Shown here one piece after another: positions 1 through 5,706 of a stretch of 8,234 nucleotides of DNA (the first letter of the stretch is position 1; every line of letters begins with the position of its first letter). The stretch is from Minisyncoccota bacterium (GTDB lineage Bacteria; Patescibacteriota; Minisyncoccia; Minisyncoccales; RBG-13-42-11): the NCBI GenBank assembly GCA_028687495.1, contig JAQUAA010000028.1, positions 1 to 8,234 on the forward strand. The letters are read 5' to 3'. Below the pieces are notes generated by a model that was not told the origin of the DNA, made no database searches, and worked only from the letters and a program-made list of their open reading frames with translations. Position numbers and translations under genes: made by a program.

Positions 1-1265
1 AATTGATTAATAAAATAAAAGACATCAGGAAAAAGATTGATACCTTGTCTTATCAGACGGAAATTGCCCAAAGAGAAGCTAATTTGGAAAAAGTGGCTGA
101 AATAAAATACGGGAAAATTCCCAATCTTTTGAAAGAATTGAAAACGACTGAAAAAAAATTAGAAAAGTTTCAGAAATCACGGCCCATTCTGAAAGAGGAG
201 GTTTCGGAAGAGGAAGTCGCCCGGGTTGTTTCCCGCTGGACCGGCATTCCTTTAACCCGGCTTCTGGAAGAAGAGGCGAAGAAATTGGAAAAGATGGAAG
301 ATGTTATCGGGAAAAGGGTTATCGGTCAGAGAGAGGCCATTGTTTCTATTTCCAATGCCATCCGCAGGTCTCGAGCCGGAATTTCAGAAGAAAACAGGCC
401 CCTGGGTTCCTTCTTGTTTTTGGGTCCGACGGGCGTCGGTAAAACGGAAACTGCAAAGGCCCTGGCTGAATTTCTTTTTAACGATGAGAATGCCTTGATC
501 AGGCTGGATATGTCAGAATACATGGAAAGGCACACGGTTTCCAAAATGATAGGTTCTCCTCCGGGTTACGTCGGGTACGAGGAAGGCGGCCAGCTAACCG
601 ATAAAATCAGGAGAAGGCCCTACAGCGTCATCCTGCTGGATGAAATCGAAAAGGCCCATCCCGATGTCTTTAATATTCTCCTTCAGATTCTGGAAGACGG
701 CCGACTGACTGACGCCAAAGGCAGGACAGCTTCTTTTAAAAACGCCATTTTAATCATGACTTCCAATGTCGGTTCTGATATCATTGCCAGGGAAGCGTCT
801 TTGGGGTTCGTGGCCGGCGACGAGGAAAAGGGAGCCAGAGATTCTTTGAAAGAAAAAGTGATGGCTGCCTTGAAAGAAAACTTCAGGCCGGAATTCCTCA
901 ACAGGATTGACGACATCATCATTTTCAATTATTTGGGCAAAGCGGAAATAAAAAAGATAGTTGATTTGGAGTTGGAAAAAGTGGCTGAAAGATTGAAAGT
1001 GAAAAAAATCCAAATCAGGGTTTCCGAGAAAGCCAAAGAATTTTTGGCTGAAAAAGGTTTCGATTCCAACCTGGGAGCGAGACCTCTGAAAAGAGTGATC
1101 CAGAAATTGGTCATGGATCCTTTGGCCCTGAAAATAGTTTCCGGAGAAACGAAAGAAAAAGACAACATCTCGGTTGACCTGGAAGGAGATAAAATTATTT
1201 TCAGGAATCCCCAAGAATTGATTAAAACTGCTTCCAAAAGAGAAAAAGTCACAGCCAGCAATTAA
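1..1265 (+). CDS. clpB: ATP-dependent disaggregase ClpB, C-terminal half (5' end outside window)
   Basis: ClpB is a hexameric AAA+ chaperone that works with DnaK to pull polypeptides out of aggregates in the cytoplasm. The visible 420 residues (counted from the TTG at 3) begin in the coiled-coil middle domain; the YGKIP motif near residues 36-40 is typical of ClpB rather than ClpC. The second ATPase domain follows: Walker A GPTGVGKT at 141-148, pore loop GYVGYEEGG at 188-196, Walker B VILLDE at 209-214, sensor 1 TSN at 253-255, arginine finger R301 in FLNR, and sensor 2 GAR at 359-361. All key residues are present, so this half looks functional. The TTG at 3 is not the true start: the frame is open to the window edge and roughly 430 N-terminal residues are missing relative to the usual ~860. 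The stop overlaps the next start by one base (TAATG), which suggests co-transcription with the HtrA-like gene. Confidence 0.96.
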   Translation, partial: LINKIKDIRKKIDTLSYQTEIAQREANLEKVAEIKYGKIPNLLKELKTTEKKLEKFQKSRPILKEEVSEEEVARVVSRWTGIPLTRLLEEEAKKLEKMEDVIGKRVIGQREAIVSISNAIRRSRAGISEENRPLGSFLFLGPTGVGKTETAKALAEFLFNDENALIRLDMSEYMERHTVSKMIGSPPGYVGYEEGGQLTDKIRRRPYSVILLDEIEKAHPDVFNILLQILEDGRLTDAKGRTASFKNAILIMTSNVGSDIIAREASLGFVAGDEEKGARDSLKEKVMAALKENFRPEFLNRIDDIIIFNYLGKAEIKKIVDLELEKVAERLKVKKIQIRVSEKAKEFLAEKGFDSNLGARPLKRVIQKLVMDPLALKIVSGETKEKDNISVDLEGDKIIFRNPQELIKTASKREKVTASN

Positions 1266-1975
1266 TGTCTAAAAATCTTCTTAAAGTTATAGGTCTTTTC
1301 GTCATCGGCATGGTTGGCGGCATTTTCGCCGATCAGATTTTTTGGCCTTATTTCGTGGAAAGGCCGCTTTTTTATCAATACCGTTTGGATAAAGGGACGG
1401 TTTATGTGACGGAGAAAAAAGAAACCATCATTCAGGAAAATACTGCTTTGACTCAAGCGATTGATAAAGTGGAAAAGAGCGTGGTGGGAGTCAGAACCCA
1501 ATCCCAAGACCAAATTATTGAAGGCTCGGGCCTAATCGTTACTTCTGACGGCTTGCTCGTCACCTTGGCTGATCTTGTGCCGCAGAGCTCCAAGTTCAGC
1601 TTTTTTGTCGACGGGAAACAGGTTGCTTTTCAGATTCTCAAAAGAGATTCGGAAACAAATTTGGCCTTAGTCAAAATCGACGAACCCAATTTGACCACCG
1701 TCAGTTTCGCCAATCTGGATAAATTGAAAATGGGGGAAAGAGTTTTCCTGGTGGGAACTGTTTTTGAAAATTCCAAAGCGGCGAAAACCGTTAACGAAGG
1801 AATCATTAAAAAGATAAGCGAAAACCTTTTGGAAACCAATATTTCAGAAAAAAACAATTTAGCCGGAAGCGTTTTATTCAATATCGAAGGAGAAGTTTTG
1901 GGGATAAACGTAATTGATCAAGGTAGTGTTTTAACCATTCCCATTTCAAAAATCAAGCTATTTATTGGGATGTAA
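1265..1975 (+). CDS. Membrane-anchored HtrA/trypsin-like protein, catalytically dead (pseudoprotease)
   Basis: A 236-residue protein with a hydrophobic N-terminal segment (about 5-21, signal anchor), a linker, and an HtrA-type chymotrypsin fold; a C-terminal PDZ domain is absent. The fold is recognised by GSGLIVTSDG at 87-96, the strand DSETNLALVKID at 128-139 and EGEVLGIN at 208-215, which match DegP-family landmarks in order and spacing. My by-eye alignment to DegP puts D103 in place of the catalytic His (TLADLV against TNNHVV), N132 in place of the Asp (ETNLAL against RSDIAL) and A200 in place of the Ser (NNLAGS against GNSGGA). If correct, the whole triad is lost while the fold is kept, implying a binding or scaffold role outside the membrane. 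It overlaps clpB by one base and has no Shine-Dalgarno of its own, so translation is probably coupled. Family call sure to fold level; role unknown. Confidence 0.82.
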   Translation: MSKNLLKVIGLFVIGMVGGIFADQIFWPYFVERPLFYQYRLDKGTVYVTEKKETIIQENTALTQAIDKVEKSVVGVRTQSQDQIIEGSGLIVTSDGLLVTLADLVPQSSKFSFFVDGKQVAFQILKRDSETNLALVKIDEPNLTTVSFANLDKLKMGERVFLVGTVFENSKAAKTVNEGIIKKISENLLETNISEKNNLAGSVLFNIEGEVLGINVIDQGSVLTIPISKIKLFIGM

Positions 1976-2004
1976 ATATTTTTTTATTTTGTTTGAGGAA
2001 CACT

Positions 2005-2037
2005 GAGCCACGCTGATACGCGCGGCTTGACTTTTTT
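2005..2037 (+). terminator. Probable terminator after the clpB/HtrA-like unit
   Basis: AGCC (2006-2009) and CGC (2011-2013) pair with GCG (2020-2022) and GGCT (2024-2027), with one A-C mismatch and a 6-base loop; six T residues follow at 2032-2037. The stem is imperfect and the T run lies four bases downstream, so it may be weak. Its 3' side overlaps the -35 box of the next promoter. Confidence 0.4.
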
Positions 2038-2054
2038 GTGAATAATGTTATATT
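2027..2054 (+). promoter_or_regulatory. Sigma-70-type promoter for the 2099 gene
   Basis: TTGACT at 2027-2032, a 16-base spacer and TATATT at 2049-2054, with an extended -10 TG at 2046-2047. Transcription should begin near 2061, giving a leader of about 38 bases. This is one of the best promoter matches in the window and sits directly before a gene with a good ribosome binding site. Confidence 0.72.
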
Positions 2055-2098
2055 AAAAATCTAGCACACTAAATCAAAATAAGGAGAGGAAGACAGAA

Positions 2099-2425
2099 AT
2101 GGAAAGAATAAAAATTTTTCTGAAGGTGGATGACGCGCCGTTACACAAGATCACCAGGCGAATACTGGAAGACAAGGGCTATGTCGTTGTTGAGGACCTT
2201 GGCAACGCCGAAGCAAATGGAATGACCAAGGTTGCCATAATCGGCCTCAATAACTACCACGGGAAACTTCTCGTGGATAAACTCCGGGGAATGATTCCCA
2301 AAATCGGCATAATTCCCTTTTTCTCAGATTATGTCGACTACGGTGACGTCAACACAACCTGCACGGAGCTCACACGGATTGATGAACTCATCGCCTCGGT
2401 AATACAGAAAAAAAGGAGCGAATAA
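2099..2425 (+). CDS. Small protein resembling a receiver domain that lacks the phospho-acceptor
   Basis: A 108-residue soluble protein. The N-terminal part (KVDDAP at 9-14, then ITRRILEDKGYVVVE to about 32) reads like the first strand, acidic pair and first helix of a CheY-type receiver domain, and MIPKIGIIPFF at 65-75 fits the fourth strand. At the expected phosphorylated Asp (end of strand 3, VAIIGLN at 45-51) the residue is G49, and the conserved Thr/Ser and Lys are not evident. It could be a pseudo-receiver or an unrelated alpha/beta protein; I am not certain. The start is supported by AAGGAGAGGA at 2081-2090 and a strong promoter. Its stop overlaps the next start by one base, so the two genes form a unit. 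Codons in this block look richer in G and C than those of the leftward operon to its right. Confidence 0.75.
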   Translation: MERIKIFLKVDDAPLHKITRRILEDKGYVVVEDLGNAEANGMTKVAIIGLNNYHGKLLVDKLRGMIPKIGIIPFFSDYVDYGDVNTTCTELTRIDELIASVIQKKRSE

Positions 2426-2673
2426 TGACAGCCACACTGACGAGCGAAGAAGCGAAGGTTCTCAACGACGTAGTCGTTGAAGAGCTGGCGGATTTCGGCC
2501 TAATGAAGGCCGTTGAGGACAAAGCCGCTGCCGCCAGGGAGATTGCTCCTAAGGTGGCAAAACGGTTCGAGTCTCATCCGCTCCTAAAGGACAGAATCCT
2601 TCTCTATCCCATTTCATCTCTCGAAACAGCCATTATGGCCAAGATCGATGAGATCGGGGCAAGATGCGTCTGA
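2425..2673 (+). CDS. Hypothetical 82-aa protein
   Basis: Not recognised. The 82 residues are mostly helix-forming (Ala, Glu, Lys, Leu), with no membrane segment, signal peptide or Cys pair; the central part is Ala-rich (DKAAAAREIAPKVAKRF at 32-48). AAGGAG at 2413-2418 lies 6 bases before the ATG, and the start shares one base with the upstream stop (TAATG), both supporting translation coupled to the 2099 gene. A hairpin with a GCAA loop and a strong terminator follow directly. Partnership with the receiver-like neighbour is inferred only from this coupling. Confidence 0.78.
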   Translation: MTATLTSEEAKVLNDVVVEELADFGLMKAVEDKAAAAREIAPKVAKRFESHPLLKDRILLYPISSLETAIMAKIDEIGARCV

Positions 2674-2677
2674 GGTT

Positions 2678-2693
2678 TTTCTCGCAAGAGAAA
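2678..2693 (+). other. GCAA-tetraloop hairpin after the 82-aa gene
   Basis: TTTCTC (2678-2683) pairs with GAGAAA (2688-2693) around a GNRA-type GCAA loop. It begins five bases after the stop and precedes the terminator. It could protect the 3' end of the message, but nothing beyond the fold supports this. Confidence 0.4.
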
Positions 2694-2697
2694 GGCA

Positions 2698-2739
2698 AGG
2701 AGCGTGGTTCTCGCAACCGCGCTCCTCTTGTTTTTTTTC
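2698..2739 (+). terminator. Strong rho-independent terminator
   Basis: A 12-bp stem (2698-2709 with 2715-2726, one G-T wobble), a 5-base loop and a run of eight T at 2731-2738 four bases after the stem. It ends the 2099-2673 unit or, since no clear promoter is seen before degV, acts as a partial terminator inside a longer operon. Confidence 0.88.
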
Positions 2740-2763
2740 CGATAAATGATAGAAAGAAATCAG

Positions 2764-2794
2764 CTCCTTGCTAATTTGGTAAAGGAGACTTTTT
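2764..2794 (+). promoter_or_regulatory. Attenuator-like hairpin in the degV leader
   Basis: CTCCTT (2764-2769) pairs with AAGGAG (2782-2787), and five T follow at 2790-2794, just before the true ribosome binding site. The stem hides a Shine-Dalgarno-like AAGGAG and its left arm resembles an anti-Shine-Dalgarno sequence. With only 6 bp it may be a weak terminator or chance; no ligand or partner can be named. Confidence 0.35.
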
Positions 2795-2810
2795 ATTGAG
2801 GAGGAAAAAC

Positions 2811-3638
2811 ATGTCACGCGCAGTAGTGATTACGGATAGCACCGTTGATTTCCCCGTTGGAGCTCTGGATGGCCAGAGAATAAAAGTAGTTCCGCTTTAT
2901 GTGATGTTTGGGAATGAACAATTTCGCGACAGAGTTAATCTGAGTAGCGATGAGTTCTTTATCAAACTGCAGAAAAGCAGGGACTTGCCCAAAACCAGCC
3001 AGCCCACGCCAGCCGACTTCCTGAAGGCCTACAAAAAAGATCCCAAGATCATTTCCATACACGTTTCGGCAAAGCTCAGCGGTACCCTTCAGTCCGCCAA
3101 CAAGGCCAGAGACGAGATGCCTGGCAACTTCGACATCAGGACGCTCGATTCCCAAACTCTTTCTCTGGGCCTGGGGTTTCTCGTGATGAGAGCCGCTGAA
3201 CTGGCCGAAGGCGGGGAATCGCTTGATAATATCGAAGCGGAAATCAAGCAGATGATTCCTAGGATCAGGCTTTTCGGAGTTCTTGACACCCTTCTTTATC
3301 TTGAGAAGGGAGGCAGGATCGGCAAGGTTTCTTCGTGGCTTGGCTCTCTTTTGCAGATAAAGCCAATCATTCAGATAAAAGACGGAGAAGTCATGCCGGT
3401 AGAGAGAACCCGAAGCAAGGCCAAAGCCATAGAAAGGCTGATAGAGATATTTGCTGGAGAAGGCGGAATGACAAAGATAGGCATTATTCATGCTGCAGCC
3501 GAGACTGAGGCAAAAGAGTTGGCCAATCGTCTCAAAACTGTTTATCCCGGAAAGAATATCCCGATAGTCCAGACAGGTACCATAATCGGCACCCATTCTG
3601 GTCCCGGTTTGATCGGAATCTGCGGTTCGCCAAAGTGA
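2811..3638 (+). CDS. degV: DegV family fatty-acid-binding protein (FakB-like)
   Basis: DegV/FakB proteins bind a free fatty acid and present it to the kinase FakA, which makes acyl-phosphate for phospholipid synthesis. The 275 residues match the usual family length (about 280). Landmarks appear in order: TDST near the N-terminus, TSQPTPADF, the SAKLSGT ligand-binding loop, LDTLLYLEKGGRIG in the middle, KPIIQI, and a C-terminal IGTHSGPG. No key segment is missing. I chose the ATG at 2811 because GAGGAGGA (2798-2805) lies five bases before it; the alternative in-frame TTG at 2796 falls upstream of that site. No FakA kinase is in the window, so the partner must be encoded elsewhere. A small membrane-protein gene follows after 14 bases and is probably co-transcribed. 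Confidence 0.95.
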   Translation: MSRAVVITDSTVDFPVGALDGQRIKVVPLYVMFGNEQFRDRVNLSSDEFFIKLQKSRDLPKTSQPTPADFLKAYKKDPKIISIHVSAKLSGTLQSANKARDEMPGNFDIRTLDSQTLSLGLGFLVMRAAELAEGGESLDNIEAEIKQMIPRIRLFGVLDTLLYLEKGGRIGKVSSWLGSLLQIKPIIQIKDGEVMPVERTRSKAKAIERLIEIFAGEGGMTKIGIIHAAAETEAKELANRLKTVYPGKNIPIVQTGTIIGTHSGPGLIGICGSPK

Positions 3639-3652
3639 AAGGAGAGTGATAA

Positions 3653-3892
3653 GTGAAAAGAAAAATAAAAGTAGTAGGTTGTTTCTTCCTGGGTTTGTTG
3701 CAGTTTCTCGTCTGGCTGATCTTTTGCGGTTTGCCGGCCGGAATCCTTTTCATCTTCCACGGCCTGTGGATTTTGGCGAGGTTTGTCCGGCAGGTGATAA
3801 CTAGAAAAAGACAGTGTTTCGACGACTCGCCAGTTTATGCTCTGATTGAGCTCCTCATCTTACTGCCCATGGTCCTTTCAATATCCCCCTAA
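3653..3892 (+). CDS. Small hydrophobic membrane protein (79 aa)
   Basis: Not recognised as a family. Hydrophobic stretches at about 8-28, 29-47 and 61-77 suggest three membrane passes, or a helical hairpin plus a third helix, with a basic N-terminus (MKRKIK) and a basic loop RQVITRKR at 46-53 that would face the cytoplasm. The start is GTG, supported by GGAGAG at 3641-3646 seven bases upstream; no ATG is available. It lies 14 bases after degV, so the two are probably transcribed together; a link to lipid uptake is plausible from context only. A hairpin terminator follows. Confidence 0.72.
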   Translation: MKRKIKVVGCFFLGLLQFLVWLIFCGLPAGILFIFHGLWILARFVRQVITRKRQCFDDSPVYALIELLILLPMVLSISP

Positions 3893-3911
3893 AAGGGGAA
3901 ACAATGACGAT

Positions 3912-3945
3912 AAAGGGAGCGTGCTTGCGCGCTCCCTTTCCTGTT
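3912..3945 (+). terminator. Terminator after degV and the membrane-protein gene
   Basis: A perfect 10-bp stem, AAAGGGAGCG (3912-3921) with CGCTCCCTTT (3930-3939), and an 8-base loop. The T tract is short and interrupted (TTTCCTGTTG). The GGAGCG/CGCTCC core matches that of the 2698-2726 terminator. A smaller CCCCT/AGGGG hairpin at 3886-3898 overlaps the stop codon. Confidence 0.72.
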
Positions 3946-3971
3946 GCAAAAGTTTAAAAATGTATTAATAT
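3944..3971 (+). promoter_or_regulatory. Candidate promoter for the 24-aa ORF unit
   Basis: TTGCAA at 3944-3949, a 16-base spacer and TAATAT at 3966-3971. The predicted transcript starts near 3978 and would include two hairpins, AAAGAGA/TCTCTTT (3989-3995 with 4001-4007) and GCCCGC/GCGGGC (4017-4022 with 4027-4032), before the small ORF. The region is AT-rich, so a chance match is possible. Confidence 0.45.
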
Positions 3972-4039
3972 ATTAGAATGTAATAATCAAAGAGATTCTG
4001 TCTCTTTTCCACTTTCGCCCGCTGCGGCGGGCTCGGTAT

Positions 4040-4114
4040 ATGAATTTCACTTTTCTTATTGTCATCGCTGCCTGGATTTCCCTTCTATATTTCATTTTCT
4101 CTTACTTCGGCTAA
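4040..4114 (+). CDS. Possible 24-aa single-pass membrane peptide
   Basis: ATG at 4040 to TAA at 4112-4114 encodes 24 residues that are almost wholly hydrophobic and aromatic (MNFTFLIVIAA, then WISLLYFIFSYFG), enough for one membrane helix. There is no clear Shine-Dalgarno; a strong GC-rich hairpin ends seven bases before the start. It lies between a candidate promoter (3944) and a bidirectional terminator (4145-4172), which is the main reason to list it. It could be a toxin-like or accessory membrane peptide, or simply part of a noncoding transcript. Low certainty. Confidence 0.35.
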   Translation: MNFTFLIVIAAWISLLYFIFSYFG

Positions 4115-4144
4115 GTCAGATTTTTCTATTAAAAAACTTATATC

Positions 4145-4172
4145 AAAAAACCCGTGATCGGCACGGGATTTT
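4145..4172. terminator. Bidirectional terminator between convergent units
   Basis: CCCGTG (4151-4156) pairs with CACGGG (4162-4167) around a 5-base loop. Reading leftwards, six T follow the stem directly (4150-4145); reading rightwards, ATTTTC follows. With one A-A mismatch the A and T tracts extend the stem. It lies 31 bases after the 24-aa ORF and 32 bases beyond the end of the leftward operon, so it can serve both. Confidence 0.8.
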
Positions 4173-4203
4173 CGATAATTTTTAGAATTTTAATTTTCTG
4201 TCT

Positions 4204-4272
4204 TTATCTAATAATCCGACGAAGAAGTTCGTCAAAGCGTTCCTTTTGGGGTTCCTGTGGTTTCATAGTCAT
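4204..4272 (-). CDS. Possible 22-aa basic peptide, last ORF of the leftward operon
   Basis: ATG at 4272-4270 overlaps the stop of the 56-aa ORF (ATGA overlap), and the TAA is at 4206-4204. The 22 residues (MTMKPQEPQKERFDELLRRI, then IR) form a Pro/Lys-rich start and an amphipathic helix rich in Arg. The ATGA overlap and the terminator placed 32 bases beyond the stop suggest it is truly translated as the last cistron. It could also be a remnant or a frameshifted tail of the preceding ORF. No function can be assigned. Confidence 0.4.
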   Translation of the reverse strand: MTMKPQEPQKERFDELLRRIIR

Positions 4273-4439
4273 TTGCCAAATAAAGCCCGTGTATAATCGT
4301 TTGAAGAAATATGTTCTTCTAAGATATCTTTATTTTCTTCGGAAATATAGATATCTTTTTTTTCAAAATTTCTTTTAATTTCCTCTACATCATTTATCTT
4401 AACAACGATATCTTCTTTTTTTTGTTTTGTTTCTAACAT
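4269..4439 (-). CDS. Hypothetical 56-aa charged protein, coupled to the SDH-type protease
   Basis: The ATG is at 4439-4437, one base after the stop of the protease gene (TAAAATG), and the TGA at 4271-4269. The 56 residues are strongly charged and probably helical (MLETKQKKEDIVVKINDVEE at 1-20, ISEENKDILEEHISSNDY within 32-49), with no Cys, signal or membrane segment. There is no Shine-Dalgarno, so translation probably depends on the upstream gene. The codon style (A/T in third position) matches the protease gene. A role as adaptor, inhibitor or substrate of the protease is inference from the coupling alone; I do not recognise the sequence. Confidence 0.62.
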   Translation of the reverse strand: MLETKQKKEDIVVKINDVEEIKRNFEKKDIYISEENKDILEEHISSNDYTRALFGK

Positions 4440-4440
4440 T

Positions 4441-5346
4441 TTATTGTTTGATTGTTTCTAATGGCTTTTCTATCTCCTTTTTTTCTTCAATTTTTGGAAT
4501 AAAATAATCAATACAATGATAAGGAGATTTTTCTTTTGACCTTAATGAAACTAAGTTAGTATATACTTTCATACTTTGTTCATCTTCTTTTACAAGAAAT
4601 CCCAAATTCTTCGCTTCGTCGTCAAATATAGGATACTGATGAGAATAAATTGTTTTTGTAAGATTTATGATTAAACTAATTGCTTTTTGATTTTCATAAC
4701 CAGATTTTTTCAATAGATTATGCCCATAAACCATCGTTGTTAAAATCAAAGCATTCATCTCATCATAAATAATGGGGTCTAACTTATCAGACATTTGACA
4801 CCAAGGAGTTGGAACTTCTATTGGGCTCATTTCACCAAACATCTTTTTTATACCATTAACCGCCCTTGCGAAGGAATAAGCAGATACCCAAGTATTTTTA
4901 TAGCGTATTTGAGGGTCAATAGGAGTAATATTCCCGAGTTCTCCAAAGTATAATTCGTTTGCGGCACAACATAACAGAGTTCCACCACTGGCTGCTTCAT
5001 AAGGAATAAATGCACTTATAAAATCAAATTTTTTTCTTAAAAATCTTGCAATTTTATAAGACGTATGTAATTCTCCACCTGGTGTATGGACAATAAGATG
5101 TAATTTTCTAATTTCAGGATTTTTCGTCAGTGATTCTTTAACTATTTTTTCTAATCTATACATTTCGGTTTCCTCAATTTCAGCACTTTTTATAGTGGCC
5201 GGAGAAGTTCTAATCGCCTCTTGAGGGGCTACAAAACTAATAATTGTAGCCTTTTTCTCATTAGCTATTTTTTGAAGTTGTTCAATTAAGTCTTTCGGAA
5301 GTTGGTCAAGTTTTTGCTCTATTTCCATAAACTCATTGTAAGCCAT
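4441..5346 (-). CDS. ClpP-fold serine protease, SDH_sah (serine dehydrogenase proteinase) type
   Basis: A 301-residue protein of the ClpP/crotonase fold, closest by eye to the SDH_sah proteinases (related to SppA). Diagnostic segments are HTPGG at 87-91 (oxyanion-hole region), IPYEAASGGTLL at 114-125 with candidate nucleophile S120, and ITPIDPQ at 140-146. Known family members are usually membrane-anchored; this one starts with a charged helical stretch (EIEQKLDQLPKDLIEQLQK) and no membrane segment, so it is probably cytoplasmic. The C-terminus is Lys/Glu-rich. The ATG at 5346 has no Shine-Dalgarno; a TAATAT box lies just upstream, so the leader may be very short. It heads a leftward operon with two small ORFs. 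Base composition is clearly more AT-rich than clpB or degV, which may reflect transfer. Substrate unknown. Confidence 0.85.
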   Translation of the reverse strand: MAYNEFMEIEQKLDQLPKDLIEQLQKIANEKKATIISFVAPQEAIRTSPATIKSAEIEETEMYRLEKIVKESLTKNPEIRKLHLIVHTPGGELHTSYKIARFLRKKFDFISAFIPYEAASGGTLLCCAANELYFGELGNITPIDPQIRYKNTWVSAYSFARAVNGIKKMFGEMSPIEVPTPWCQMSDKLDPIIYDEMNALILTTMVYGHNLLKKSGYENQKAISLIINLTKTIYSHQYPIFDDEAKNLGFLVKEDEQSMKVYTNLVSLRSKEKSPYHCIDYFIPKIEEKKEIEKPLETIKQ

Positions 5347-5434
5347 AATATTAGAAAAATCAAATTCTAAAAGAACTTTTATTAATTTTCCCCCGAGTCG
5401 ACCGACTTATATTCAGGGGATACTTACCTTTTAA

Positions 5435-5466
5435 GAGGGTTTGACAAGGTTTGACCCTCCTTTTTT
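5435..5466 (+). promoter_or_regulatory. Inverted-repeat box with twin GGTTTGAC repeats (operator candidate)
   Basis: GGTTTGAC occurs at 5438-5445 and 5448-5455, exactly 10 bp apart, and GAGGGT (5435-5440) mirrors ACCCTC (5454-5459). A T run follows at 5461-5466. It lies between the divergent protease operon and the first RNA unit and contains the -35 box of the latter, so it may be an operator serving both. As RNA the arms would form a 6-bp stem, a weak terminator at best. Confidence 0.4.
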
Positions 5467-5479
5467 ATGGGGGTAAAAT
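5451..5479 (+). promoter_or_regulatory. Promoter of noncoding RNA unit A
   Basis: TTGACC at 5451-5456, a 17-base spacer and TAAAAT at 5474-5479: five of six consensus bases in both boxes and ideal spacing. Transcription should start near 5486, where the structured region begins. Confidence 0.72.
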
Positions 5480-5563
5480 CAAATTGCCCCTTAGTCGGGG
5501 GGTTCAAAAATCAATCATATTTCAACGAATATGACACAATTTTTGGAATCCCCCAGTATTTAG

Positions 5564-5620
5564 AATAATCTAACCCATCTCAGTCATCGCAACGCTGTTA
5601 AAGCGTGATGGCCGATTATT
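5564..5620 (+). repeat. RNA module copy 1
   Basis: Outer stem AATAATC (5564-5570) with GATTATT (5614-5620); internal loop TAAC (5571-5574) opposite CC (5612-5613); inner stem CCATC (5575-5579) with GATGG (5607-5611); apical stem ACGCT (5592-5596) with AGCGT (5602-5606). CATC at 5585-5588 offers a second register for the inner stem. Confidence 0.65.
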
Positions 5621-5706
5621 GGACATCGGCTCGGGGGTAAAAAAATAATCCACCCCAACTCGGATAAACGATGTTCGGCTGCGAAAAAACTTTGTTCACG
5701 CCCAAA

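Noticed and set aside
750..1214. 154-aa open frame on the minus strand
   Set aside because: Antisense to the clpB AAA+ domain; Phe-rich composition is the complement of Lys/Glu-rich coding sequence.
2814..3596. 260-aa open frame on the minus strand
   Set aside because: It lies wholly antisense to degV, whose family motifs are intact; it has no ribosome site or recognisable domain and is a shadow of the real gene.
2671..3638. Reassigned TGA codon
   Set aside because: TGA ends the 82-aa gene and degV at the expected positions, with no in-frame TGA needed in any conserved gene, so the standard bacterial code fits.
4154..4378. 74-aa plus-strand open frame with hydrophobic start
   Set aside because: It starts inside the bidirectional terminator and is antisense to the 56- and 22-aa operon ORFs, which have better context.
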